Shown here: positions 26,886-36,603 of the stretch, one piece after another
How the letters are laid out: every line of letters starts with the position of its first letter
How positions within the stretch are numbered: the first letter of the stretch is position 1
NCBI GenBank assembly: GCA_049177215.1
Contig: CP185379.1
Location: 3,472,001 to 3,536,000, forward strand
Length of the DNA stretch: 64,000 bases
Reading direction: 5' to 3'
Origin: Pollutiaquabacter aromativorans
GTDB taxonomy: Bacteria > Bacteroidota > Bacteroidia > AKYH767-A > 2013-40CM-41-45
Notes under the pieces: model-generated
Told to the model about the DNA's origin: nothing
What the model saw: only the letters and a program-made list of their open reading frames with translations
Database searches by the model: none
Made by a program: the position numbers and the translations under genes

Positions 26886-29224
26886 CAGTTCGCCAGCAAC
26901 AGACGCGTCACGCAGGTCGCGGAGCCGTCTTCGTTCGTCACGTACACCAGGTAAACGCCCGTCTGCGCGCGGCGTCCGGAGAAATCGTTACCGTTCCAGA
27001 CGGCCTGTCCGCCCAGGGCCTTGGTGTGAAACACCACGTTGCCGGCCACATCGGTGATGCGGACGTCGGCATCGGCCACCAGGCCGGAGACCGCGATGGG
27101 TCCGCTGTAGTCGTGCCGCACGGGATTCGGGAAGACGTTGTAGTCACTGCAGGCTTCGCCGCCTTCCGTCGCGTCGCCGCGATAGCTGACGATGCCCTTG
27201 TCGGTCCCGAAGAATACTTCACCGGTCACGCCGTCCACCGCGATCGAGAGGATGGTGTTCGAAGCAAGCGGGGAGTTACCCGTGTTGAAGTTGAGCAGTT
27301 GCTTGGTGCCGTCCGCCGACATCAGGAACGCGCCACCGCTGTAAGTGCCGAACCACTTGCGGTTGGCTCCGTCGATCGCGATCGCGGTCACGTACTCCGA
27401 TTCGAGCAGGTACTGGTTGTAGCCGTCCTGCTGGATGATCACCTTCTGCGCGTCGAAGCTCGTCGAGCTGAACACGCTGCCCGGATTGTAGATCACCGCC
27501 ACGCCCTTGTTGGTACCGATCCACAACGCGCCGTCCTGGTCGTTGGCGATGCAGCGCACGAACACGTCGGGCAGGGAGCCGTTTCCGCTCGCGTCGGTCA
27601 GTCGCCGGAATTGGTTGTCGTTCGGATTGGCCATGTCGTTCTCGGCATACACACAGAGACCGCGACCGGCTGAAGCGCCTTCGCGCGCGATGAACCACTT
27701 TTGTCCGAAGTCGTCGACGCAGAGGTCGTACAAGCCGTATCCGGCAACGTCGGCGTCCGGAATGCGGAAATTCTGCCAGCTCCCGTCCGTCTTGCGCACG
27801 CTCAGGGGAGTCGTGTTGCCGCCTGCGACCACCCACAGTTGTCCGTCTTCATCGAAAGCCGTTCCGCCGGTGATGATGTAATTGTTGAGTCCGGCGATCG
27901 AGAGGAGGGAAGAGTTGCTCTCGGTGTAGCGTGTCACCGCGCCGTTCGGACCGTACTCCAGCAACCCACCGCCCCAGACACCGCAGTAGGCGTGTTCCCG
28001 GTTGCTCGGATCAACGGAGACGGTGATGACCGCGGGAGAATTGATCGTATTGTAGATCGGGTCGTTCCGTTTGTCAAACGTCTTCCATTCGTTCTTATCG
28101 AAGAGGTACACGCCGTTCACCTGGTTGTAGTTCGGCGCGTCGCCGTTGAGTGAACCCGAGGCCACCCAAAGCGCACCGCCTTTACTGTCCATGTCCCAGA
28201 CGGCCGAGGAGCGCGGACCGTTCGGGGTGATGACGCTGATCTGCGGGCCCGGTCGTTCCCGGATAAGACCGTTCGTATAATCGGCCAGCCAGAAATTTCC
28301 GGCCGCGTCCACCTGTCCGCCCCGGAACTCACTGTTCCCGACGGCGTTCACATCCATGCCGCGTACCTGGTTGGTCTGTTCGTCGAGCGCGACCAGCTTG
28401 TAATAGTTCCGGTACATGAACAGGTCGTTGTATTCGTCGATCGCCGCGCCTTCCGAGGCTTCGGAAAAGAACGGCCGCCATTGTCCGCTGTCGCGTACAA
28501 GGACACTGTCTTTGTCGCGGTCTTCGTTCGTTTTCACGACATAGAACTTCCCGCGAAAACAGCAGGTCGAGGTGTAGTTGCCCAGCGGCTCGGCCAGTGA
28601 ACTCTCACGGTTCCAGGCGGTGTAATTGAACAGGTTCGGATCGTTGAAGTTGGCCAGGAACACCCCGCTGTCGCTGACCGCGAGCAGTTGGGTACCGTCG
28701 TACGCGAGTCCCTGCACGTTCAGGTTGCCGCCATTCGGTCCGATGAAGTAGGTGTCTTCCACTTCGCGACGGTCGAGGTTGATCACCACGATCCCGAACT
28801 GACAGCTCAGGTAGGCTTTGCCGTTGATGAACAGGATGTGGTTGATCGCCTTTCCGCCGACGATGTTCTTGCGCTTGATGTCGCTCAGGTTGACGATCGT
28901 CTTGTCGGCAAACAGCAGGTCGATGTTCGAATTCTCGTAGGCGATCACCAGGATGCCGCGCTGGGTTTCGTACCGGATCGTTTTGATCTCGTAGTCGGAA
29001 AGTCCGCCCAGGCGCGTGAAATAGCTGATCTCTCCGTCGTCTTTCTTGTAACTGAACAGTCCGAACTGGCTGGCGCAATACACCCGGTCGCCCGCGTCGG
29101 CGACGGCAACGGCCTTGTTGTAGGGAATATGTTCCCGCCAGCTACCGAGCCCGATCGGCGGGTTGTCGGCACGCAGTAGCAGGGAAGCAAGGAGGGAAAA
29201 GGCGAGGAGGAAGAATTTGTTCAT
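26885..29224 (-). CDS. porZ: PorZ-like T9SS protein (two-component-regulator propeller)
   Basis: 779 residues from the ATG at 29222-29224 (MNKFFLLAFSLLASLLLRAD is a good signal peptide); an ATG 21 nt further upstream is possible. The mature start IGLGSWREHIPYNKAVAVADAGDRVYC is characteristic of PorZ. Two beta-propellers follow (blades such as GALWIGTNKGVAVI, KWFGTYSGGAFLM, EVFFGTDKGIVSY), then a C-terminal domain like a T9SS sorting domain (YNVFPNPVRHDYSGPIAV). PorZ is part of the attachment complex that delivers A-LPS to T9SS cargo at the cell surface. Its length is close to P. gingivalis PorZ. recO follows with a 1-nt overlap. Confidence 0.88.
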   Translation of the reverse strand: MNKFFLLAFSLLASLLLRADNPPIGLGSWREHIPYNKAVAVADAGDRVYCASQFGLFSYKKDDGEISYFTRLGGLSDYEIKTIRYETQRGILVIAYENSNIDLLFADKTIVNLSDIKRKNIVGGKAINHILFINGKAYLSCQFGIVVINLDRREVEDTYFIGPNGGNLNVQGLAYDGTQLLAVSDSGVFLANFNDPNLFNYTAWNRESSLAEPLGNYTSTCCFRGKFYVVKTNEDRDKDSVLVRDSGQWRPFFSEASEGAAIDEYNDLFMYRNYYKLVALDEQTNQVRGMDVNAVGNSEFRGGQVDAAGNFWLADYTNGLIRERPGPQISVITPNGPRSSAVWDMDSKGGALWVASGSLNGDAPNYNQVNGVYLFDKNEWKTFDKRNDPIYNTINSPAVITVSVDPSNREHAYCGVWGGGLLEYGPNGAVTRYTESNSSLLSIAGLNNYIITGGTAFDEDGQLWVVAGGNTTPLSVRKTDGSWQNFRIPDADVAGYGLYDLCVDDFGQKWFIAREGASAGRGLCVYAENDMANPNDNQFRRLTDASGNGSLPDVFVRCIANDQDGALWIGTNKGVAVIYNPGSVFSSTSFDAQKVIIQQDGYNQYLLESEYVTAIAIDGANRKWFGTYSGGAFLMSADGTKQLLNFNTGNSPLASNTILSIAVDGVTGEVFFGTDKGIVSYRGDATEGGEACSDYNVFPNPVRHDYSGPIAVSGLVADADVRITDVAGNVVFHTKALGGQAVWNGNDFSGRRAQTGVYLVYVTNEDGSATCVTRLLLAN

Positions 29225-29318
29225 CTTTGCAGGCGATCGTAGCAAAACGGTCCGCAGGCACCGCTTATTTTACCCGGGCGGGCCGGACCGAAAGTTACGA
29301 ATCTTCCCGCCCGCTTCC

Positions 29319-30398
29319 GTGGACAAGCTGCCTTTCTCCGCCCTCGACCGTCGCCTGCTTTCGTTGGAGCAGCGGTGGTCCCTGCCTGTTCTGGCGTTGA
29401 TCCTGGGCGCCGCCGTGCTGGCCCTTTCTGCGCTGGGCACCAGTCCGCAATTCGTGCCGGTCCACCATGGTAAATGGTACACGGTATTGTCCAACAACCC
29501 CTTCGACTGGTCCGACAACTACAACCTGCGCTTCCGGATCCTGGCGCCGTTCCTGGGCTATATCCTGTTCCTGCGCGGACCCTTGTTCCCCTGGTTCATG
29601 CTGTCGTTGCTGGCGGTGTTCCTGGGTATGGTTTATCGCTACCTGCGACGGGAAGACTGGCGACCGGTCGATGCCCTGAGCCTGCTGCTCTTGTTCGGCT
29701 TCTCGACGCTCACGTTTTACACCTACAGTTTTCCGGGATACACGGACAGCCTCACCTATGTGCTGCTGACCCTCGCCTGGTTCGCTCCGAAGAAACACGG
29801 GTTGCGGGTACTGCTGCTTGCGTTGCTGATCTTCAACCACGAGCAGACGATCTTCCTTTTCCCGCTCCTGTTCCTTCGCTGGCGACCGGAAAGCTGGCAG
29901 GCAAACGACTGGCTCAAACACGCGGGCTGGTTCGTACTGGCCCTGGTTCCTTATTTCATTTATCGCGAGATCGTACACCGTATTTCGCCGGTCGAGTATA
30001 CGGTGGGTTATTACCTCGATCCGGCCAACCTGGCCTGGACGCACGAGCACGTGAAGGATAAATGGGTGTACGGCTTGTTCCAGTCGTTCCGCCTGTCGTG
30101 GCTCGTGGTGATCATCGGATTGTTCTTCGCCCTGCAGCGGAAAAACTGGAATGCCGTCCTGTTTATTTTTCTTCCCGTCGCACTCGCCGCTTCGCAGTAT
30201 TATTTCGCCTATGATCTTTCCCGCCTGGGCGGTCTGGCATACCCGGCTTTTTTCGTGGCTATTGATCAACTGCGCAAAGCGCATCCGACCTGGTTCGCCC
30301 CCTTGGCAATTGCTTTAGTCCTGGCCAACTTTTTCGTCCCGGCTTACTGCGTCGGTGCCCTGGACCCGTTGTGGTACGGGCCGTTTTGGATGAAGTAA
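29319..30398 (+). CDS. Polytopic membrane protein, unknown function
   Basis: 359 residues from a GTG at 29319-29321, chosen because the upstream in-frame extension (from 29163) runs antisense through the porZ signal-peptide region. It has about nine hydrophobic helices (LPVLALILGAAVLALSALG, FRILAPFLGYILFL, WFMLSLLAVFLGMVY and others) and a charged ending. The layout of N-terminal helices with a large loop (FDWSDNYNLRFRILAPFLG) recalls membrane glycosyltransferases of the GT-C fold, but I see no diagnostic DxD-type motif in the first loop. It is divergent from porZ. Confidence 0.75.
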   Translation: MDKLPFSALDRRLLSLEQRWSLPVLALILGAAVLALSALGTSPQFVPVHHGKWYTVLSNNPFDWSDNYNLRFRILAPFLGYILFLRGPLFPWFMLSLLAVFLGMVYRYLRREDWRPVDALSLLLLFGFSTLTFYTYSFPGYTDSLTYVLLTLAWFAPKKHGLRVLLLALLIFNHEQTIFLFPLLFLRWRPESWQANDWLKHAGWFVLALVPYFIYREIVHRISPVEYTVGYYLDPANLAWTHEHVKDKWVYGLFQSFRLSWLVVIIGLFFALQRKNWNAVLFIFLPVALAASQYYFAYDLSRLGGLAYPAFFVAIDQLRKAHPTWFAPLAIALVLANFFVPAYCVGALDPLWYGPFWMK

Positions 30399-30800
30399 TT
30401 GTCCTTTCTTTAAACGTGGAGTCGTTAACGGAATAGTACCTGTGCAATTGCACAGCCGGCTGCCTGCTTTCAGCATCCTGGTAAAGGCAGGAAATGTCTT
30501 GATTAAACTGTAATGAATGTTCGAATCCTCGCGCATGAGCGGAATTGCGTGAACGATTTCACCAATTCCATTCACTTTTAAAACTTCCTTAGGCCGAAAC
30601 AAGCATCGTGCAAGGGCGGATTCTGATTAAATCAAGGAAGGTCCGTCCCGCATTGGGAAAAAACCATGCGTTTATTCACGTTAATTCTTACACATCATCA
30701 CAATGAAAGGCGGCGCGTGAATGACGAGTATCGGTAGCGGCACCAGTGAGCGTATCAGAGTCAAAATCTAAACACATCCTTGACTAACTGTTCTACGCCC
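30399..30800. other. Intergenic region with a perfect 16-bp palindrome
   Basis: 402 nt without a gene. CTGTGCAATTGCACAG (30440-30455) is a perfect palindrome just after the membrane-protein gene; it could be an operator or a hairpin. The rest, including about 130 nt before the adhesin start, has no clear promoter box or terminator. Confidence 0.6.
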
Positions 30801-33800
30801 ATGAACAAATTTCAAACGAAAATCATGAAATGCCTGCTCGCCGGCTTCCTCTATCTTGGATGGCTGAGCGCAGGCGCGCAGGTCACGGTCGGTTCCGGCA
30901 CCACGGATCAGGGTTATTCCCTGAACACCGGCGCCGTGTACGTCGACCCGAACCTGCAGATCACCTCGCTGACACCGATCAGCGGCTTCAAGGTGACGAT
31001 CTCCTCCGGCTTTCAGTCCGGCGACGTCCTTTCCTTCACGGAACCACTTCCACTGGGGGTGAACGACTCCTGGGACGGTAACACCGGTGTGCTCACCTTC
31101 ACCGGGTCCGCCACAGCCGAAGACTGGCAAACGCTGTTGCGTTCGGTCACCTTCGAAAATGCCAACGACTGGGAAGTAGGCGATCGTACGATCACTTTCA
31201 GTGCAGGCAGCTTGTCAGCTTTCAGTAACGGCCACTTTTACGAGCTGGTCGATAACGGCGGTGATGACTGGAATATGGCCAGGGCGAACGCGGAAGCACG
31301 CACCTACCTTGGAAAGACCGGCTACCTCGCGACCATCACCTCACAAGCGGAGAATGATTTCATCGCGCAGGTACTCGCTGCCGACGCCTGGATCGGTGCG
31401 GCGGATGAATACACCCTGATCAACGACGCGACCGGAACGACCACCTACCCGGATCAGTGGTCCGCCGAAGGTAACTGGTATTGGGTAACGGGTCCGGAAG
31501 CCGGCACCTTGTTTTCCGTAGGAAACGAGTTCCCGGCCACCGTACCGGGAGAATACGCCAACTGGAACGATTGGGAACCCAACGATTCGGGTGGCGAACA
31601 CTTCGGACAGATCTATTCAAGCGGAGCCTACGGCCGTTGGAACGACCTCCCGGATTGGGTAGGGCTGGCTTTCGTCGTTGAGTACGGCGATATGCCGGGC
31701 GATCCTGCCACCAGCATTTCCGCAACCACGCGCATTTATATCAATGTAACGGGCAATACGGTCGCCAATGCGCAGACCATTTGCTACAATGCTTCCGCTG
31801 CTGCGCTGACCGGATCGAATCCCGGCGGCGGAACGGGATCATATACTTATCAATGGGTCCGTTCTACTTCCGGCGCTTCCGGCACCTATACGGCCGCGCC
31901 CGGCACCAACAACAACATCGACTACAGCCCGGGTACGCTCACGCAATCTTCGTGGTACCGTCGTGTGGTGACTTCCGGCTCGGCGGTGGATTCCTCTTCG
32001 GCTATCCTGGTAACCGTTAATCCATCGATCAGCTTCTCGTCGAGCACCACTGCCGTTTCCTGTAATGGCGGCAGCAACGGTGTTGCGGCTGTAACGGTGG
32101 TCGGTGGCACATCACCCTATACTTACTCCTGGACCGGCGGCGGCTCTTCCGCCACCCGTACCGGACTGGCTGCCGGCAACTATGTCTGCACGATCACCGA
32201 TGCGGCCAACTGTACGACGGCAGCTCATTTCACCGTCACGCAACCCACGGCGGTAAGCGCTACGACCTCGCAGACCAACGTTGCTTGTAATGGCGCGGCC
32301 ACGGGCGTTGCCGCGGTGAGTGCAACCGGAGGTACGACGCCCTATAGCTATCAATGGTCGTCGAATGCTTCGACCACTTCATCCGTTTCCAGCCTGCCGG
32401 CAGGATCTTACACCTGCACGATCACCGACGCGAACGCGTGTACCCTGACCCGCACCTTTACGATCACACAGCCGACGGCCATCTCCGCTGCAAGCGCTAC
32501 GCTCCAACACCTGAGTTGCAATGGCGCGAACGATGGTTCGATCCTCCTGTCCGCAACCGGCGGGACCGGCAGCTTGTCGTATGCATGGTCGTCCGGCGCG
32601 AGTAGTAACAACCCGACCGGACTTTCCGCCGGCAGTTACACCTGCACGGTCCAGGATGCCAACAACTGCACCGCGCAATTCAGCTACACCATTACCCAGC
32701 CGGCCGCGATGAACGCTTCCGCTGCAACGACTGATGCTACTTGTAACGGAGCCAGCGACGGTGAAGCGACCGTGACCGCCACCGGTGGTACTGCTCCATA
32801 CACCTACTCCTGGAGCAGTGGCGCTTCCAGTCAAACGGCTGCCGGCCTTGCTGCCGGTAACTATACGGTAACCATCACCGACGACAACGGTTGCACGACG
32901 ACTCAACAAGCGACGATCGCACAACCGACCGCGGTGCAAACAGCACTGAGCGCTACGGCTACCTCTTGCTACGGTTCCTCCAACGGAGAAGCGCATGCCA
33001 TGACTTCCGGCGGTACGGCTCCATATTCCTACGATTGGTCGAATGGTGCCAGCGCCTCGGCCCTTGCCAACATCCCGGCTGGAACGTATTCGGTTACCGT
33101 CACGGACGCAAACGGCTGCACGACAACCGCGCAAGTGGATGTCAACGCCCCGGATGAGATCCAGGCCACCACGAGCGCTGTCGCGCTGAGCTGCGCCGGC
33201 GATGCCAGCGGTGAAGCTGCGATTGCAGCCAGCGGCGGAACCGGAGCGCTGACGTACCAGTGGTCGAACGGTGCTACCACCACGACCATGAACGGCCTCG
33301 ATGCCGGTAACTATACCGTTATCGTAACCGACGCGAACAACTGCACACGCTCCTTCTCGGTCAATGTCTCCGAACCTGCTGCCCTGAATGCGGGCATTCA
33401 AACAACCGACGCTGCTTGCGGCCAGGCCAACGGCTCCGCCTCGGCTTCGGTAGCGGGTGGAACCGGCCCGTACCAGTACGAATGGTCAACCGGTACCATG
33501 GGACAATATGCAACCGGTTTTAGTGCCGGCAATTACGCGATCGAAATCACCGATGCGCACGGTTGCCAGACGTACCAGTCGTTTGTGATCAACAATGAAG
33601 ATGCTCCGATGGTCGCCGCTACGACGCAAGGCCCTAGCTGCCACGGTGGCAGCAACGGCACCATCGATATGCAGATCTGGACCAGCGCCGGTGGCTATAC
33701 GCTGCTGTGGGATGATGGCTTTACCGGCACATCCCTGACCGGACTTTCAGCCGGAGTGTACGGTTACAAAGTGATCGACGCGAACGGTTGTACCACCATC

Positions 33801-34298
33801 GGTTCCGTATCGGTGAATGAGCCGCAAGCGGTTTCGATCTCCGCTACGGTCAATGATGCAACGGGAACCGGCAACGGCTCGATCGACCTCACCGTCGACG
33901 GCGGAACCCCGTCTTATTCGTATCTCTGGAGCAACGGCGCTACAACCGAAGACCTGAACAACCTCCTGCCGTACGACTACACCGTGACCGTCACCGACGC
34001 GAACGGCTGTACCGCTACGCAACTCTTCTCGGTCGGCACCACTACCGCACTGGGCACCGACGTATCCGATAAAGGTCAATTCGTATTCCCGAACCCGAAC
34101 AACGGCTACTTCCGGATCCAGGGTCATGCGGACGCGATTTACCAGTTGTTCGACGTGTCGGGAAAACTCGTCCGTGCATTCGACCTTCGTGGTAAATCCG
34201 ACAGTGTGCTCGACGTGTCCTCGCTTGGTAAAGGCATTTACTTCCTGCGCGAGACGGATGCCCGTGGCGTTCGTGCCGAGCGGATCATCGTACAATAA
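30801..34298 (+). CDS. Large secreted adhesin: C-type lectin domain, nine SprB-type repeats, T9SS sorting domain
   Basis: 1165 residues from the ATG at 30801 (an ATG at 30780 is in frame but less likely). The signal peptide ends at SAGAQ. Residues about 30-130 are a beta-sandwich found before lectin domains; about 135-300 are a C-type lectin-like domain (HFYELVDNGGDDWNMARANA, TGYLATITSQAEND, DAWIGAADEYT, NDWEPNDSGGEHFGQIY). An Ig-like region follows, then nine repeats of about 75 residues, each with a pattern like CNGASDGEATV, GGTAPYTYSWS, AGNYTVTITDDNGC. These resemble SprB/PKD-like repeats of gliding adhesins. The C-terminus (FVFPNPNNGYFRIQG) is a sorting domain. A terminator follows. Confidence 0.93.
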   Translation: MNKFQTKIMKCLLAGFLYLGWLSAGAQVTVGSGTTDQGYSLNTGAVYVDPNLQITSLTPISGFKVTISSGFQSGDVLSFTEPLPLGVNDSWDGNTGVLTFTGSATAEDWQTLLRSVTFENANDWEVGDRTITFSAGSLSAFSNGHFYELVDNGGDDWNMARANAEARTYLGKTGYLATITSQAENDFIAQVLAADAWIGAADEYTLINDATGTTTYPDQWSAEGNWYWVTGPEAGTLFSVGNEFPATVPGEYANWNDWEPNDSGGEHFGQIYSSGAYGRWNDLPDWVGLAFVVEYGDMPGDPATSISATTRIYINVTGNTVANAQTICYNASAAALTGSNPGGGTGSYTYQWVRSTSGASGTYTAAPGTNNNIDYSPGTLTQSSWYRRVVTSGSAVDSSSAILVTVNPSISFSSSTTAVSCNGGSNGVAAVTVVGGTSPYTYSWTGGGSSATRTGLAAGNYVCTITDAANCTTAAHFTVTQPTAVSATTSQTNVACNGAATGVAAVSATGGTTPYSYQWSSNASTTSSVSSLPAGSYTCTITDANACTLTRTFTITQPTAISAASATLQHLSCNGANDGSILLSATGGTGSLSYAWSSGASSNNPTGLSAGSYTCTVQDANNCTAQFSYTITQPAAMNASAATTDATCNGASDGEATVTATGGTAPYTYSWSSGASSQTAAGLAAGNYTVTITDDNGCTTTQQATIAQPTAVQTALSATATSCYGSSNGEAHAMTSGGTAPYSYDWSNGASASALANIPAGTYSVTVTDANGCTTTAQVDVNAPDEIQATTSAVALSCAGDASGEAAIAASGGTGALTYQWSNGATTTTMNGLDAGNYTVIVTDANNCTRSFSVNVSEPAALNAGIQTTDAACGQANGSASASVAGGTGPYQYEWSTGTMGQYATGFSAGNYAIEITDAHGCQTYQSFVINNEDAPMVAATTQGPSCHGGSNGTIDMQIWTSAGGYTLLWDDGFTGTSLTGLSAGVYGYKVIDANGCTTIGSVSVNEPQAVSISATVNDATGTGNGSIDLTVDGGTPSYSYLWSNGATTEDLNNLLPYDYTVTVTDANGCTATQLFSVGTTTALGTDVSDKGQFVFPNPNNGYFRIQGHADAIYQLFDVSGKLVRAFDLRGKSDSVLDVSSLGKGIYFLRETDARGVRAERIIVQ

Positions 34299-34352
34299 GG
34301 ATCGTTCATTTGATTCGGCTCATGAGGGTTTAATCGAGCCGGATAACAGATC

Positions 34353-34388
34353 AAACGGCCTGAAGTCTTGCTTCAGGCCGTTTGCTTT
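34353..34388 (+). terminator. Rho-independent terminator of the adhesin gene
   Basis: Perfect 13-bp stem AAACGGCCTGAAG (34353-34365) / CTTCAGGCCGTTT (34371-34383) with a 5-nt loop, followed by GCTTTTT. It lies 55 nt after the adhesin stop. Confidence 0.92.
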
Positions 34389-34443
34389 TTATCGGTGACT
34401 ACCGGGCGTAGCACCATCCGTAGTCGATTCAGTATATTCGGGA

Positions 34444-35679
34444 ATGCGGACGTTGGGTGTGCTATTCCTGCTGATCGGACTCTCCGGGCCGGCTGCTGCA
34501 TCAGCTGTAGTGGATTTGCAAGGACGGTTGCTTAACCACGCCGATTCCTTGCCGCTGGCTTTTGCCGTTGTTCGGGAACCGACCAGCGGCATCGGAACCA
34601 CCGCAGACATCGACGGTCGCTTCGATATACGGCTGGAAGTGGAGACGGACTCCGTCTTGCTGGAGGTGACGCGGGTGGGATGCCGGACGAAGCACTGGGT
34701 GTCGATGCGGAACACAACACCCATCGTACTCTACATCGATTGTCCGGCCTTGAACATCCGGGAAGTCGGCATCCGGGGATATACAGCCGAGCAAATGGTT
34801 CGGGAAGCCGTCAGTCGGATTCCGGGCAATACCGCGGCCTTCACGTATGTAACGCCGGGCCGGGCGAGGCGTTGTCGGACCGTGAACGGAAAGATCACCG
34901 CCCTGACCGAATCGGAGTTGATGGTCCTATATAACGCCCGGGATGACAGCGGTAAGGTGAGTGAAGCGGTTGCCATGGCCATGTTGGATGACCGGCAACC
35001 CGTGCCGGAAGGGGAAGATCATCGTACACGTGATCGCTACGAATTGCTGTTCGCTGCCGATCCGGTCCTTCGCCTGAAGGAGAACCTGCTCAACCCCGCG
35101 GCCTTTCCGGAGTATCGGTTCGATTTTTTGGATAGCGGAACCGGCGATACGGTGCGTATTAGCTATGTATGCGAGTCGCTCGAGAACGAAAGCCACGGCA
35201 TCGAGAACTATCACGAAGTGGAGCTGCGGGAGGAAGGTTGGGAGCTCGGCGAGATCACGCTGCTTCAATCAAGCTTCGCGGTGCTCTCCGTTAAACGCGA
35301 GGCTTTTCGTCGGGCCGCTTATCAGTATCCCGGGAACAATAATTTCGTCCTTCCGCAAAGGAAGTTCACGCAGGAATTTGATGGGGCGATCTTTTTTGCG
35401 GAATACGCCTGGCAGGATTCGCTATGCTATACCGCTCGTCTGGCCTACCGGTATGCGAACAGTTTCTATCACGTCATGACCCACGAACTTGCCCATACGA
35501 TCGTCGATTCTCAGGAATGGGTGGCGGATAAACGATCGAGAAACATTGACCCTAACCTTGCCGATGGTTTTTTCTTTCATGAAGACGACGCGCGTAGTGG
35601 CCGACTGAAACTGAATCCGGCTCCACTGGAAAACCTGCGCCCCTATTATTTCGAATGGGAAAACCTGTATGGGAAATAA
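34444..35679 (+). CDS. Secreted protein with carboxypeptidase-regulatory-like domain
   Basis: 411 residues. The signal peptide is MRTLGVLFLLIGLSGPAAASA. Residues about 22-95 are a CarboxypepD_reg-like domain (VDLQGRLLNHADSLPLAFAVV, IGTTADIDGRFDIRLEVET, LEVTRVGCRTKHW). Behind it is no TonB barrel; instead about 300 residues of mixed structure (YTAEQMVREAVSRIPGN, a pattern seen in many Bacteroidota proteins that follow this domain). It is probably periplasmic or surface-exposed. I cannot assign a function. Confidence 0.75.
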   Translation: MRTLGVLFLLIGLSGPAAASAVVDLQGRLLNHADSLPLAFAVVREPTSGIGTTADIDGRFDIRLEVETDSVLLEVTRVGCRTKHWVSMRNTTPIVLYIDCPALNIREVGIRGYTAEQMVREAVSRIPGNTAAFTYVTPGRARRCRTVNGKITALTESELMVLYNARDDSGKVSEAVAMAMLDDRQPVPEGEDHRTRDRYELLFAADPVLRLKENLLNPAAFPEYRFDFLDSGTGDTVRISYVCESLENESHGIENYHEVELREEGWELGEITLLQSSFAVLSVKREAFRRAAYQYPGNNNFVLPQRKFTQEFDGAIFFAEYAWQDSLCYTARLAYRYANSFYHVMTHELAHTIVDSQEWVADKRSRNIDPNLADGFFFHEDDARSGRLKLNPAPLENLRPYYFEWENLYGK

Positions 35680-35703
35680 CCGAGTCCGGTCGGTCGGATC
35701 TCG

Positions 35704-36603
35704 CTAGCGGGATGTACGGTTTGTCAGCACCACCGCGATTTCTTCGTTGCCGAGAGCGTACCAATAACGGGCTACCGCCGACCAGCTACGCAGGAACCAA
35801 CGTTGCGTGGCACTCAGCGACGACTGTCCTTTCCCTGAAACACCGAAGAGTTTCATGAACGTCAACACCCACATCAGGGAATCTCCGCCGCGGTAACGGA
35901 CGCGTTCGGTATCCAGCCCTTCCCGTGTAGCCAGCGCATGCAACGCGTTTTCCGTAAAGTGATGGATGTGTACCGGCACCTGCCACCAGCCCCAGTTACG
36001 TCCGCCGACCTTTCGTGCGATCGAATTCCGGTTCGGCACTAACAGCACGATCCGGCCGTTCGGAGTCAAACGGTTCTTCAGTTGTCGCAAGACCACTTCG
36101 GGTTCCACCAGGTGTTCGAAGACATGGGAAAGAATGATCAGGTCGAAACGCTCGGCGGGTTTTTTCAAATAATCCTCCACCGAGATTTCTTCCGCATCCA
36201 GTCCGCGCTCCCGGCAAAAACGAATCGCTTCCGTTCCCAGGTCGATCCCCTTGACGCGATAATCACGACGAAGCGCTTCCATCAGGTAACCGAACATGCA
36301 ACCGATCTCCAGTACGTTCGAATACTGCGCCGCAGGGTAGTGCTGGCGCAGGAAGCGTGCGAGGCCTTCGGCCCGATAGCGTTTTTCTCCGATCACACAT
36401 TCGTGAACGGGATACAAGTAGGTCTCCGCATACAAGCGATCCAGCGATGCCTGTGTCTCTACCGGTACCGTGATCCCGTTACCGCACTGTTCGCACACCA
36501 CGACATCGTACGTGCGACGCGCATAAATCGAGTCGAGCCCGCCGACCAGGAAATGTTGTTGCTGACTGCCGCAACAGCGACACGTGACGGGAGCCTGGCT
36601 CAT
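35704..36603 (-). CDS. Class I SAM-dependent methyltransferase with zinc-ribbon-like N-terminus
   Basis: 299 residues. The N-terminus has a cysteine cluster (CRCCG near residue 8-12 and CEQCGNG near 38-44) that may bind zinc. The SAM-binding motif I is VLEIGCMFGYLMEAL, with VKGIDLGTEAI as motif II and LIILSHVFEHLVEPEVVL as the following DxxxxHFEH-type motif of the Methyltransf_11/23 group. Such enzymes in glycan clusters methylate sugars or lipids. It is the last gene of a minus-strand cluster and overlaps the GT9 gene by 4 nt. Confidence 0.9.
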   Translation of the reverse strand: MSQAPVTCRCCGSQQQHFLVGGLDSIYARRTYDVVVCEQCGNGITVPVETQASLDRLYAETYLYPVHECVIGEKRYRAEGLARFLRQHYPAAQYSNVLEIGCMFGYLMEALRRDYRVKGIDLGTEAIRFCRERGLDAEEISVEDYLKKPAERFDLIILSHVFEHLVEPEVVLRQLKNRLTPNGRIVLLVPNRNSIARKVGGRNWGWWQVPVHIHHFTENALHALATREGLDTERVRYRGGDSLMWVLTFMKLFGVSGKGQSSLSATQRWFLRSWSAVARYWYALGNEEIAVVLTNRTSR

